From the NCBI GenBank assembly GCA_009760885.1, contig CM019716.1, forward strand, positions 5,928,438 through 5,992,437: 64,000 nt of DNA, in the 5' to 3' direction. Numbering within the stretch: position 1 is the stretch's first letter; every line of letters begins with the position of its first letter. Below, in pieces: positions 45,420 through 55,152 of this stretch. Below the pieces are notes generated by a model. It did not search any database, had not been told where the DNA came from, and worked only from the letters and a program-made list of their open reading frames with translations. Source of the DNA: Achatina immaculata. Its lineage: Eukaryota; Mollusca; Gastropoda; Stylommatophora; Achatinidae. The translations under genes and the position numbers were made by a program.

Positions 45420-46396
45420 TTATGACCAGAATGTATGAACTAGGAAAAAAAGTAGAAACAGCTTTATTATTTAAACTGGTACAAAGTTGCGACGTTAAAA
45501 AAACATACACGACAAAGATATATAGAGAGGGGATAAAATATAGATTCACCTGAATGCTATGTTTTAAAAAAGTAAATAAAATAAATAGGGCACTTAGTTG
45601 TAACTTGTAAGTAGATGTGGCTTGTCCGATGCTGTGTGTCAGAAATGGGCATGGTTGAACGTAGAGAATGTTTAAATGGAGACTTGTGATGTGTGATTGG
45701 TGTGTCGTTAGTGAGAGTAGTGGGTGAGGAACCTGTGGAAGGAAGAGAGAGTGATACAGTGTGTTAACCTAGCTAGGAGAAGGTGAAATAGATGATTATA
45801 GTTAGGGTAGAGGGGTTGTAATGTGATGGTGTGAGGAGGTTCTGAACTATGTGTAACAAGTGAGAAGGGAGTGGAGCTTAGTGGAGAGGGGTCATGATTG
45901 TTGAAGAGGAGAATGTTAGGTGTAGCTGAATAACGAGTTCAACCGTGTGGTTCCAGCGTCCCATAATCCTGAATGTAGTGGTTCTCAAGTGCTAGGCAGC
46001 TTATATCATCTGCGTGACACTGTTTGATGGCTGTTAGCAGAAAATCAGATTTGCCTCTGTGGTTGGGGCCATTGAAATGATTCAGGACTGGTTTCGAAGC
46101 ATGCTGGGCGATATCATACAGATATTTCTGTATGCGGTCCCCTAATCTGAGGCCAGTGTTACCAATATACGTTATCCTGCATCTTTTGCAAACATATATA
46201 TCACATTACGGGACTCGCATGTGAATCCCTCATGAAGAGAGAGGATAGTTTTGGGAAAGGTGATCGTTTTCGTTTCCCAGACTACCGGGCGGGGGGGGGG
46301 GGAGGGGGTTACATTTTCTGGTGTCAAATATGTTAGGCTCCGCTTCAAGTGGCTGTGGACGAGGATGTCCTTAAGATTTGGGTCACACCAAGTCAA
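45420..46396 (-). mobile_element. Penelope-like element copy 3, 3' half (minus strand)
   Basis: Read on the minus strand it starts at the linker (NLKDILVHSHLKRSLTYL), continues into the GIY-YIG domain and stops near 45937. A C/T-rich 3' UTR follows, with ATAATAAAGCTG near 45460. It belongs to a different subfamily from copies 1 and 2. Its other half lies inverted at 46430-47025. Confidence 0.75.
45937..46396 (-). pseudogene. GIY-YIG endonuclease domain of Penelope-like copy 3
   Basis: Minus frame 46172-46396 covers NLKDILVHSHLK and KTILSLHEGFTCESRNVIY. A one-base-type shift near 46190 moves into a second frame: CKRCRITYIGNTGLRLGDR, then HASKPVLNHFNGPNHRGKSD and ALENHYIQDYGTLEPHG with a stop. 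CKRC and the YIG half are intact. The post-nick function is as for the other copies. The frameshift makes it a pseudogene. Confidence 0.8.
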
Positions 46397-46430
46397 ATTA
46401 TGGGAAACCTACACTGGAAAACTTACATAA

Positions 46431-47025
46431 TTCTATAAAAGGTACATCGATGATGGCATTGGAGTCACCAGTATGCAACAGGAAGACTTTAAAAGATTAT
46501 TGAATTCGCCAACTCACATAATAATAACAACAACATTAAAACTCACTTATGAAATTTCTGAAAAGTCTGTCAACTTTTTAGACTTTAAATTATCTATTGG
46601 CACAAACAGGCTTGTCACCTCTGTATTTTACAAGCCCACCGACAGCCACACCTATTTGCTTTACACCTCCTCCCATCCTGAAGCCTGTAAGAACTCCATC
46701 CCATACTCCCAACTCTTCCGTCTTCGCCGCATATGTCAGGATAACTTGGATTTTATAGATCAGTCTAACAAGTTATTATAATTTTTCCGTCATCGTCACT
46801 ACCCAGAAAATGTCCTTCGTGAAGCCTTCAACCGTATCCAACTAGTGAGCCACAAAGAAGTATTCAGGAAAAAGCCTGTTACGTTATCTGACAGAGTTAA
46901 GGTAGTACTGCCTTTCCACCCGCATGGTCCGATGGTTAAGGAAAACCTCTACCGTCATCCTCCACTAATCCAGCTCGACCCCGACACTCGCAACATTTTC
47001 TCTGATCCACCCCTGTTGGCATGAT
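46431..47025 (+). pseudogene. Penelope-like reverse transcriptase C-terminal half, inverted relative to its endonuclease
   Basis: On the plus strand RT motif C appears as FYKRYIDDGIGVTSMQQED, with YIDD at 46443-46454. The blocks ISEKSVNFLDFKLSI, SVFYKPTDSHTYLLYTSSHP, ACKNSIPYSQLFRLRRIC (the conserved Penelope-type NSIPYSQ motif), a stop at 46779-46781, NVLREAFNRIQLVSHKEVF and RNIFSDPPLLA follow. The sequence stops exactly where the minus-strand half resumes (NLKDIL). The catalytic YIDD is intact but fingers and motifs A and B are absent. Confidence 0.85.
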
Positions 47026-47322
47026 TTTACAAAGTTTTGTTTGATGATGCTGTGATCAAGACCCTGGCAATGTTCCTTGCAGACAATGGTTGGAAGACCG
47101 AGCGCGTGGCAGGAGAATGTGACTTTATTTTCCGTTCATTTGTTTGTCAGGTCTCCTAGTCAGACTTGTTTTCTTTCTCAGTATTCACAGGGCATGTCTT
47201 GTGTGTTTCTACCTGCCGGCCTGTCAACTTGTCAACATGTCTGCTTGCTGGCCTGTCACGCCTCTCTTTTGCCGACAGAGACACATTTGCTACTTTAAAC
47301 AGCTAAAAAAAAGATAAATCTA

Positions 47323-47354
47323 CGAGCGGTGACTGATAAGTTCTCAGCATAAGG
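47323..47354 (+). repeat. mariner left TIR
   Basis: Matches the reverse complement of 48531-48562 with about five mismatches. Includes CGAGCGGTGACTGATAAGTT. Confidence 0.88.
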
Positions 47355-47484
47355 CACAAATACTTGAAACACACAGTTGATATTAGGTGCATTTATTGAT
47401 CAGGTTAATGTAAGATTAAATGCAAAGTTTCAAGAAATTAACTGCAACCAATATTTTTTACAGGCTACTGAAGTGGTAAGGGGT

Positions 47485-48420
47485 GGAAGAAATTGAGAAA
47501 ATGGATAAAATTTCTCATCAAGGGCTTACCATGGAAGGAGATCCATGAGGATATGTTAGAGACTCTAGGGGAGAGAGCCCCTTCTTACAGCACAGTGAAG
47601 AAATGGGCAGCTCAGTTTAAACATGGAAGGGAGAGTCTGGAGGATGATCCCCGTCCAGGAAGACAAAGAACGGTAACCACCGATGAAACCACCGGCAGAA
47701 TCCATGACGTGATAATAGAGGATCGACGATTAACTGAGCGGTACATTGCTTTTGAGATGGGCATCTCCCAGGAACGTATTCATGCCATTATTCACAATGA
47801 TCTTCAAATGACAGAGCTCTGCTCGATGGGTCCCGAAACTTCTTGGAGCTGATCACAAACTACAGCGCCTCAACATGTCAAGAGACAATCTTGGCCATTT
47901 TTCTGCACATCCTGAAAAGTTTCTTCAGCAATTTGTGACTATGGATGAAACTTGGGTTCATCATTTTCAACCAGAAACCAAAGAACAGTCAAAGCAATGG
48001 AAACATCATGGATCCAACCTTGTCTGCAGGCAAAGTGATGGCTTCCTTCTTGTGGGATTCAGAAGGTGTGCTATTGGTAGACTATCTTCAAAAGGCAGAA
48101 CGGTCATCGGGGCCTATTACGCTAATCTTGTGAAGCAACTGTGGGTCAAACTGAAGGAAAAACGTCGAGGGAAATTAACGAGAGGGGTCATCTTTCATCA
48201 AGACAATGCTCCAGTTCACAAGTCGGCGGTGGCAATGGCTGCCATTTATGAATGCGGCTTCCAGCTTCTTGAACATTCTCCTTATTCCCCAGATTTGGCC
48301 CCTTCGGACTATTACCTGTTTACCGAACTCAAAAAAGGAGCTCAGCGGTCACAATGTTTGCTTCAGATGATGACGTCATGCTGTAGACCACTTTCTACTG
48401 GCACAAGATGCTGACTTTTA
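47485..48420 (+). pseudogene. mariner transposase, DD34D, frameshifted
   Basis: The enzyme excises and reinserts the element by cut and paste. The N-terminal helix-turn-helix half is open at 47493-47852 (LPWKEIHEDMLETLGERAPS, STVKKWAAQFKHGRESLEDD, RLTERYIAFEMGISQERIH). A shift leads to 47875-48414: TMDETWVHHFQPETKEQSKQ with the first Asp at 47944-47946, FHQDNAPVHKSAVAMA with the second at 48202-48204, and YSPDLAPSDYYLF with the third at 48307-48309, exactly 34 residues later. Between the first and second Asp the frame shifts out and back (the SAGKVMASFLWDSEGVLLVD stretch lies in another frame). All three catalytic Asp codons survive but the protein cannot be made intact. Confidence 0.92.
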
Positions 48421-48530
48421 CAAATAAGGGATCCGTATGCTCCAGGATCACTGGACTAAGTGCATAAACTTGCAAGGGGACCGTGTTGAGAAACAACCCC
48501 AAAAAAGTTGTCCACAAACAATCCGTTGTA

Positions 48531-48562
48531 CCTCATGCCGATAACTTATCAATCACCCCTCG
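48531..48562 (-). repeat. mariner right TIR
   Basis: Inverted counterpart of 47323-47354, ending CACCCCTCG next to TA. Confidence 0.88.
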
Positions 48563-48634
48563 TACTTATTCATTTCAAACACTCTCACATATTCGTATTA
48601 TGTAGACATTCCTATCATCTCACATATTATCTAA

Positions 48635-48636
<2 letters not shown>

Positions 48637-48668
<32 letters not shown>

Positions 48669-48982
48669 GAACCTTAATTGCTCAGGGCACATGGGGCTTC
48701 CGCAAGGATTTTCCACAAATGCCTGTCTTTTGCCTTTTTTTCTGCTCTTGCCCAGGTGAGCCCTCTATTGCTCAACATCCTTTCTGTTGTTCTTCTCCAT
48801 GTCTCTTTTGGTCTACCCTTACTTCTGTTCCCCTGTGGTGTCCATCTTAGTGCTATTTTTGGTAGTGAGTTGTCAGTCATTCGGAGCACATGTCCCAACC
48901 ATCGCCAGCGTCTTTCCTCAATAATTGCTGTCAGTGGCTTCATCTGTATTTCTGCCAACAAGATGTTATTTCTTATTAGTTA
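48637..48982 (-). mobile_element. LINE-D copy 1, 5' truncated, (GA)n tail and target-site duplication
   Basis: On the minus strand it encodes the LINE-D C-terminus and ends in a GA run (CT at 48637-48668 on plus). TATCTAACT flanks it at 48628-48636 and 48983-48991. It was inserted in the degenerate 35-bp array. Confidence 0.85.
48674..48961 (-). pseudogene. LINE-D ORF2 C-terminus, 95 codons
   Basis: Blocks: IIEERRWRWLGHVLRMTD, ALRWTPQGNRSKGRPKETWR and WARAEKKAKDRHLWKILAEA, then stop. They match the copy at 60132-60494 almost residue for residue. The RRRW...GHVLR...W.P.G.R..GRP..TW.R pattern is the conserved C-terminal region of many animal LINE reverse transcriptases. No catalytic domain remains. 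The plus-strand ORF here is a shadow. Confidence 0.85.
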
Positions 48983-49330
48983 TATCTAACTATTCCTGTC
49001 AAATTATTTCATACATTCAAACCATCACACATATTATCTTTGTATTCCTGCCAAATTATGTCATATAATGTCTAGGTATTCTGACTGTTTCGCGTACTTA
49101 TCTAAATTATCGTACTCCTACTATATCACATGCTATCTGGATACAGCTAAATTATCTCACATATCTTTTGTGTATTCCTGCTGCCTCACATATTATCCAC
49201 GTATTCCTATTGCTCCACATAGTACCTAGATACTCCTTCTGCCACATATAATATCGAGGTATTCCTACTAAATTATTTCACCCGCTACTTGGAAATTCTT
49301 GCTAAATTTTCTCACATATTGTCTGCAGAA

Positions 49331-49844
49331 TGACATAAGAGAAGCAAATATAAAACAACATGTGGCATCTCCCTTACAAACAGACAAAAATACAAAGATA
49401 AGAGTAATTTATCTGCGTGAGTCTAAAATCTCTACTAGAATAATGCATGCCTAATGTCCCATTACCAATGTTACCCACAATGCTTGTTCAGTTTTACATT
49501 TTCTTTTCTGCGACCAAGATAAAGACTGAAGTAATCGCGTCCACATGATAGTGGTCGCTGTATTACTTCTTACAGTGGCAGTCTGCTCTCAGGTTTAACA
49601 AACTCTTCACAAGACTTCATGGTCTGGAATAACTGTATCTCATGTTAAAGTTTGTTTTTGTAAATGATAATGAATTCTAACTATGATATATTTGAGCATA
49701 ATACTATTATCAAGCATAATACAGCAATTATTTATGAAAGCGATGAAGTACTTTGGATACGTGCAAAGAGATAAACCATTGTAGCTGAAACTCATCATGG
49801 AGGGAAGGCTACATGGTTACAACTAGTGACTGTGCTAGAGGAGT
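49331..49844. other. No gene recognised
   Basis: AT-rich unique sequence. Confidence 0.45.
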
Positions 49845-50124
49845 TTTTAACGGCCGGTAAAATCCTGTCTTATTTCCCATTTCCAAGATGTCGGTTTTGA
49901 TAATACAACATCCAGTACTTTTAAACGTTTAAAAAATTATTTAAATTTTTTTAAATCCAGAAAAAAACCCGCTATGGGGGATTAAATTTGATTTAATATT
50001 GTTGTTATCTTATTTGTGGCCATATTTAACACAAAATGCTGACATGTTGAAAGGAATTTAACTCTGACCGATTTTCCTCCGTGGGAATCGAGCATTATCA
50101 TCCCGCAGGCTCCATGTTTTTGTT

Positions 50125-50280
50125 GGTTTTTTTTAAAATCGATTTCACTGATTGCTTTTTAGTAGGTTTTTGAGAAAATAAACCGGTTAAGGTAAACGAC
50201 GATTTCCAAAAATGTCGGGTTTTTTTTTCTCTTTTTCTACGGGTAAATAACCGGTAATTGCCAGCTAAAGCGACCCTCGG
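50125..50280. repeat. Dispersed AT-rich repeat with ACCGGTT core, copy 2
   Basis: Aligns with 29585-29740. Shared phrases are ATAAACCGGTTAAGGTAA, a T-rich spacer, then ACCGGTAATTGCCAGCTAAAG. Related-looking sequence may extend left to about 49845 (GGCCGGTAAAATC). Confidence 0.6.
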
Positions 50281-50304
50281 CAGTGCAAGAATGAAGACAA
50301 CTAT

Positions 50305-50935
50305 AACCCAGTCTCGTAGGGAGAGAGAGAGAGAATCTCATGGAGATATGGAAATAGAGAATCTCATGGAGATGAAGAGTCTTTCATGGAGATTATATCT
50401 TGGAGATAGAGAGTTTCATGGAAATAGAGAATCTCATGGAGATGAAGAGTCTTTCATGGAGATTATATCTTGGAGATAGATAGTTTCATGGAAATAGAGA
50501 ATCTCCTGGAGAGAGAGAATTTCATGGAGATAGAGAGTCTCATGGAAATAGAGAATCTCATGGAGATTGAGTCTCATGGTGATGGATAATCTCATGGAGA
50601 TAGTTTCGCGATGATGGAGAATATCATCGAGATGGGGACTCTTTCATGGAGATGTAGATTCTCCGATGGAGATGAAGAGTCTCGTCTCATGGAGACAGAT
50701 CATCTCATGGGCATAAAGAATCTCACGGAGGCAGAGAATCTCATGGAGATACAGTCTCATGGGGATGGAGATTGAGATAGAGAATCTTACGGAGAAGAGT
50801 CTCATGGTGATGGAGAATCTTATAGAGATAGAGTCTCACGATGATGGAGAATCTCATGGAGATAATCTCATGATGATAGAGAAACTCATGGAGATGGAGA
50901 ATCTCGTGGAGATTGAGACTCTCAAGGAGCATAAA
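50305..50935 (+). repeat. Degenerate GAGATNGAGAATCTCATG repeat
   Basis: About 30 copies of an 18-21-bp unit AATCTCATGGAGATAGAG, with a better conserved 85-90-bp higher-order block at 50340-50490 occurring twice. Each unit can fold on itself (GAGAATCTC). Confidence 0.9.
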
Positions 50936-51254
50936 TGAGAGCTACAGGTAGGATACTCTTACTTGAAGAGACCAGCGAGCACTTGGTAAAAAAGATCAGC
51001 AGAACCAGGTTAGCGAGTGACTAAACAAAAGTAGAGAGACACAAGCCTCGTGGTGATTCTGGTATAAAGTATAATAATAACATGTAAATGTCATCTAGAT
51101 CAGGTCGTACTTGCCTGCCCCGTTCTAGCTCACTTTCAGCGACTTGCTGAAGTATCTTTTAGCCTTCCAGATAATATATAAAAAAAAACAAAACTATCAG
51201 TAAACCACACGGTATAAATTTGTTTATGAGGGAAAATGTAATTACTGGGAACAG
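50936..51254. other. No gene recognised
   Basis: Unique AT-rich sequence. Confidence 0.45.
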
Positions 51255-51370
51255 ACGAAACATCATATTTCCGTTACAAACTTTACTAACATCATATTTT
51301 CGCTACAAACTTAACAACATCATATTTCCGCTACAAACTTTTAATAGCATCATATTTCAGCTACAAACTT
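51255..51370 (+). repeat. 29-bp minisatellite, left remnant
   Basis: Four copies of AACATCATATTTCCGCTACA. The same array continues at 52511 after a 1140-bp insertion. Confidence 0.9.
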
Positions 51371-51732
51371 GGTTCTAATGACTGTTATTGCCGGAGGTGG
51401 GGTGGAAAATTCGCTTTCCGCTCCAATGGCGTGCGCCTCAAATAGCCTCTGGCAGTCAAGTCCAGCTTCTAGCCTTCTCGTGGCAGAACTGTTTAAACTG
51501 ACAGGAGAAGGGGCGAAGGCAAATATCTGGCGCCTGAAAACCAGGCACTTAGGGTAGATGAGAGGCACGTTTGATAGCTCATCTACCGCGGCTGGCGAGA
51601 TCCTTCAGCTGCCGTGCGTGGAGCGGTGCTCCTCCCGGCCAATGAAGAAAGATGCAAAAGGGGTTGCCGCACGGCACCACTGCGGACAAAGGTGGTAGAA
51701 AGGATAAAGCGAAGCAAACAGTCAAATCACGG

Positions 51733-52035
51733 CACCTCTGGTCTTGAGGTCAGCCTAAGTGTACTCATATCGGGTGAAATGCCTGAACCGGCTTAACCCA
51801 GGGGTGAAATTGATGGCTAGGCATGTCACGCCACCTCCGCTCTAGAGGTCGGTCACGCCCGATATACACTCATACTGGTGAAATATGCCTAAACTGGCTC
51901 ACACCAGGGGTGAAACTTGAAGGGTACACATGTCACAGTACCTCTGCTCTAGAGGTCGGTCACGTCCCAGACATGCCCATACTGGGATAATATGCCTAAT
52001 TCCGGCTAAACCCGAGGGTGGAAGTCACTAGTGGC
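51733..52035 (+). repeat. Three diverged ~100-bp internal units of the 1140-bp element
   Basis: Each has a CCTC...GAGG hairpin, GTCGGTCACG-like sequence, CATACTGGTGAAATATGCCT-like sequence and ACCAGGGGTGAAA-like sequence, at spacings of 99 and 107 bp. Confidence 0.8.
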
Positions 52036-52145
52036 GAGGATTCGTCGTCCTGGACAAAAGCTCCATCCTGGTCACAACTAGGAAGGGTAGCGGCCACGAC
52101 CATAAAATGCTGAAGTCAGAGACACTGGACCAGGGCAACTAGGCA

Positions 52146-52316
52146 ACCACCTCTCACCCGGCGGGGATACACGGTATCTCAAAACACGTCGAGGTTTCCG
52201 GTGAGAAAGTCCAACTCCGGCCTGGGTGGGCTACCACCTCTCACCCAGCGGGGATATACTGATATCAAACTCACGTCGAGTTCTTTCGGTGAGAAAGTCC
52301 AACTCTAGACTAAACT
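52146..52316 (+). repeat. Two 87-bp internal units of the 1140-bp element
   Basis: ACCACCTCTCACCC(G/A)GCGGGGATA and CGGTGAGAAAGTCCAACTC occur twice, 87 bp apart. Confidence 0.85.
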
Positions 52317-52510
52317 GGTGCAATGAAAACCGCGATGTCACGCAATCTTGCTTCAGAGACTCACCAAGAATACAGGTTCAAGCCCTGCGATATTCTAAAC
52401 CTCTTGTTGGCCCTCTCGGGGGACCACGGGACCTATCGAGGACCACAGGCGTAAATTCAGTAGGATCACAGGGCGGTCTTGGTGGTAGAAGCGAACAAAG
52501 AAGAAGAAGA

Positions 52511-53310
52511 AGCTACAAACTTTAATAACATCACATTTCCACTACAAACTTTAATAACATCACATTTCCACTACAAACTTTAATAACATCACATTTCCAC
52601 TTTCATTCCTTTGCATGTCCCTTGCGGAACTTTGCCTCCCAAACAGCACTCCTGTAGGCCTCTCGGTTGTGAGCAAGATGGCCTGCTGCTGCTGCATCCA
52701 TTTCCAGATCATCAACGATGTCTTGCAGCCATCTTCGTTTCGGTCTTCCTCTTTTTATTTTTCCCATTATGTATCCTTCCAATACGGTCTTCTCTAAATT
52801 ATCATGACGTTTAATGTGGCCAAAATATTTAAGTTTTCTCACTTTAATCCTCTTTACTAGCCAGCCTTCTTCAATATTAAGCTCTTGTAGTATAGATATA
52901 TTTGTTCTTTTTTTACATTTCCACTACAAACTTTAATAACATCACATTTCCACTACAAACTTTAATAACATCACATTTCCACTACAAACTTTAATGTTAT
53001 ATTTCCACTACAAACTTTAATGTTATATTTCCGCTACAAACGTTAATAACATCACATTTCCACTACAAACTTTAATGTTATATTTCCGCTACAAACGTTA
53101 ATAACATCACATTTCCACTATAAACTTTAATGTTATATTTCCGCTACAAACGTTAATAACATCACATTTCCACTACAAACTTTAATGTTATATTTCCGCT
53201 ACAAACGTTAATAACATTACATTTCCACTACAAACTTCAACAACATCATATTTCCGCTACAAACTTTAACAACATCATATTTCCGCTACAAACTTTAACA
53301 AGCAGTCTTT
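52511..53310 (+). repeat. 29-bp minisatellite, right part
   Basis: About 16 units of TAACATCACATTTCCACTAC plus AAACTTTAA, interrupted at 52602-52914 by LINE-A. A two-unit higher-order form (…ACGTTAATAACATC… then …TTTAATGTTATATTTCCGC…) repeats four times at about 52990-53210. Confidence 0.93.
52602..52914 (-). mobile_element. LINE-A copy 2, 313 bp, nested in the 29-bp array
   Basis: The minus strand encodes NISILQELNIEEGWLVKRIK, RKLKYFGHIKRHDNLEKT, GKIKRGRPKRRWLQDIVDD and VWEAKFRKGHAKE with a stop. ACATTTCCACT lies on both sides (52591-52601 and 52915-52925) but is also part of the array unit, so the duplication cannot be proven. The frame 52603-52842 is open, the cleanest C-terminus of the three LINE-A copies. 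Confidence 0.85.
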
Positions 53311-53659
53311 GCACCTGTTTTTCATGTTTCACTGATAACCGAAATCTCCTGCCAAAGAAAAATTTTATTTGTTTGTAAAATCTGAAAAGTTGTACTTAAA
53401 TAATTGTCATAAAACTGACATGCCTTTGACAAGCTGATTAGAAGTTCATCTCTTCGATTTACGTCTGTTTTTCACGTAAAGAATAACTATAAATACGAGC
53501 CCATGGGTGAGCATCGGTCAGACTGAAGCTTCAGTCATGGTTGTGTGTTATCTCACTTCCTGTGCTCTCGTTTTGTGTACGTTATTTTATGTGCAGGTGT
53601 ACTTGCTGTCTGAGGGGGTGAACATGCTGTCCGATCTGGCAGCCAGCAACCTGTAGCTG
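53311..53659. other. No gene recognised
   Basis: Unique AT-rich sequence. Confidence 0.45.
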
Positions 53660-54165
53660 ACATTCTTGTGTCAGGGTTGGAGAACCATAGCTTACATTAT
53701 AGTTTCTGGGTTGGAGAACCATAGCTTACATTCTAGTGTCTGGTTTGGAGAACCATAGCTTACATTCTAGTGTCTGGTTTGGAGAACCATAGCTAACATT
53801 ATAGTTTCTGGGTTGGAGAACCATAGCTTACATTCTAGTGTCTGGTTTGGAGAACCATAGCTTACATTCTAGTGTCTGGTTTGGAGAACCATAGTTTACA
53901 TTCTAGTGTCTGGTTTGGAGAACCATAGCTAACATTATAGTTTCTGGGTTGGAGAACCATAGCTTACATTCTAGTGTCTGGGTTGGAGAACCATAGCTAA
54001 CGTTCTAGTGTCAGGGCTGGCGACATGAAGCTGACATTCTAGTGTCAGGGCTGGCGACATGTAGCTAACATTCTAGTGTCAGGGCTGGCGACATGTAGCT
54101 GACATTCTAGTGTCAGGGCTGGCGACATGTAGCTGACATGCTAGCGTCAGAGATGGCGTACTTTT
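53660..54165 (+). repeat. 34-bp minisatellite
   Basis: About 15 units with GGTTTGGAGAACCATAGCTT and ACATTCTAGTGTC. The last four units switch to a GGGCTGGCGACATGTAGCTG variant. Confidence 0.95.
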
Positions 54166-54177
54166 GCTGAACAGGAC

Positions 54178-54265
54178 CCTGTCACACCTATTCGTTGGTT
54201 CCCCATAGTAACAGGCCTAGCCTGGCTAACGGAGCAGGGGTCCCCATGGCTGTGGGGCCGCTATG
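54178..54265. repeat. Dispersed repeat, copy 2
   Basis: Matches 4998-5075. See that entry. Confidence 0.6.
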
Positions 54266-54384
54266 GAAGTACATTATTCTACATCTCCTGCTTCTTACAG
54301 TAACGGTAATATAGCAGTCTAATTACAGCTCACAGTAATGGTAATTTAACAAAATAATTTATGAACAGAACTGAAGACAAGATT

Positions 54385-54796
54385 GCAAGTAAAACCTAGA
54401 AACACATGGCAAAGAAGTCTTGATCAGAAAGATGGACTACACCTGGAGACAGGTAGAAGAAACAGAGATCAGAAAGGTGGACTACACCTGGAGACAGGTA
54501 GAAGAAACAGAGATCAGAAAGATGGACTACACCTGGAGACAGGTATAAGAAACAGAGATCAGAAAGATGGACAACACCTGGAGACAGTTATAAGAAACAG
54601 AGATCAGAAAGGTGGACTACACCTGGAGACAGTTATAAGAAACAGAGATCAGAAAGATGGACTACACCTGGAGACAGGTAGAAGAAACAGAGATCAGAAA
54701 GTTGGACTACACCTGGAGACAGGTAGAAGAAACAGGTCGTGACAGAAATAGAGATCTTTTATTGGTGGCCTATGCCCCAGATCGAGGTAAAGAAGG
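54385..54796 (+). mobile_element. LINE 3' coding end containing an amplified 45-bp segment
   Basis: At the left, TWQRSLDQ-type sequence corresponds to the TWRR block of LINE C-termini. The frame [15 protein letters not shown] then repeats about seven times. The last copy continues uniquely as [20 protein letters not shown] and RGKEGDE, the normal C-terminal continuation seen intact at 63747-63887 (GYTWKEAENNSKNRDDW, LCSQGSE). The (GGAT)n microsatellite follows directly. Confidence 0.7.
54415..54750 (+). repeat. 45-bp minisatellite of LINE coding origin
   Basis: Seven copies of ATCAGAAAGATGGACTACAC plus CTGGAGACAGGTAGAAGAA. 45 bp is 15 codons, so the LINE reading frame is kept in every copy. 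Confidence 0.95.
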
Positions 54797-55152
54797 CGAT
54801 GAATGGATGGATGGATGGATGGACGGATGGATGGATTGATGATTAGATGGATGGACGGACGGATGGATGGATGGATGGACGGATGGATGGATGATTGGAT
54901 GGATGGATGGACGGACGGATGGATGGATAGATGGATAGATGGACGTATGGGTGGATGGACTGATGGACGGATGTATGGATGGTTGGATGGATGGACGGAC
55001 GGATGGATGGATAAATAGATGGATAGATGGACGGACAGACGGACGGACGGATAGATGGATGGATGGATGGATGGATGGATGGATAGATGGACGGATGGAT
55101 GGATGGATGATTGGATGGATGGATAGATGGATGGATTGATGAATGGATGATA
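54797..55152. repeat. (GGAT)n microsatellite with GGAC/GATA/GATT variants
   Basis: About 355 bp of tetranucleotide repeat, directly after the LINE C-terminal end. Peptide repeats of MDGW (plus) and HPSI (minus) are artefacts. Confidence 0.97.

Larger units (their letters stand above)
47321..48564 (+). mobile_element. mariner-family DNA transposon with both TIRs and TA target site
   Basis: The element spans 47323-48562 (1240 bp), with TA on each side (47321-47322 and 48563-48564). Terminal inverted repeats of about 32 bp start CGAGCGGTGACTGATAAGTT on the left and CGAGGGGTGATTGATAAGTT (reverse strand) on the right. The single frameshifted transposase gene occupies the middle. Size, TA duplication and DD34D signature are those of mariner elements. 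Confidence 0.92.
48575..49330 (+). repeat. Degenerate ~35-bp repeat, interrupted by LINE-D
   Basis: Phrases like GTATTCCTGCTAAATTATCT and CACATATTATCT recur about every 33-40 bp on both sides of the LINE-D insertion (48637-48982). It is an old, diverged array. Confidence 0.65.
51371..52510 (+). mobile_element. Unclassified 1140-bp non-coding insertion with (GAA)n end and 12-bp target duplication
   Basis: AGCTACAAACTT occurs at 51359-51370 and 52511-52522, bounding a GC-richer block that splits the 29-bp array. The block ends CGAACAAAGAAGAAGAAGA, as a retroelement tail would. It contains three related units of about 100 bp (starting at 51733, 51832 and 51939), each opening with a small hairpin (ACCTCTGCTCTAGAGGT type). 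It also has two 87-bp units (starting at 52146 and 52233). A B-box-like GGTTCAAGCCC lies at 52375-52385. No open frame longer than about 100 codons and no known protein motif is seen. Note that the flanking duplication sits in an array, so part of it could pre-exist. Confidence 0.6.
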
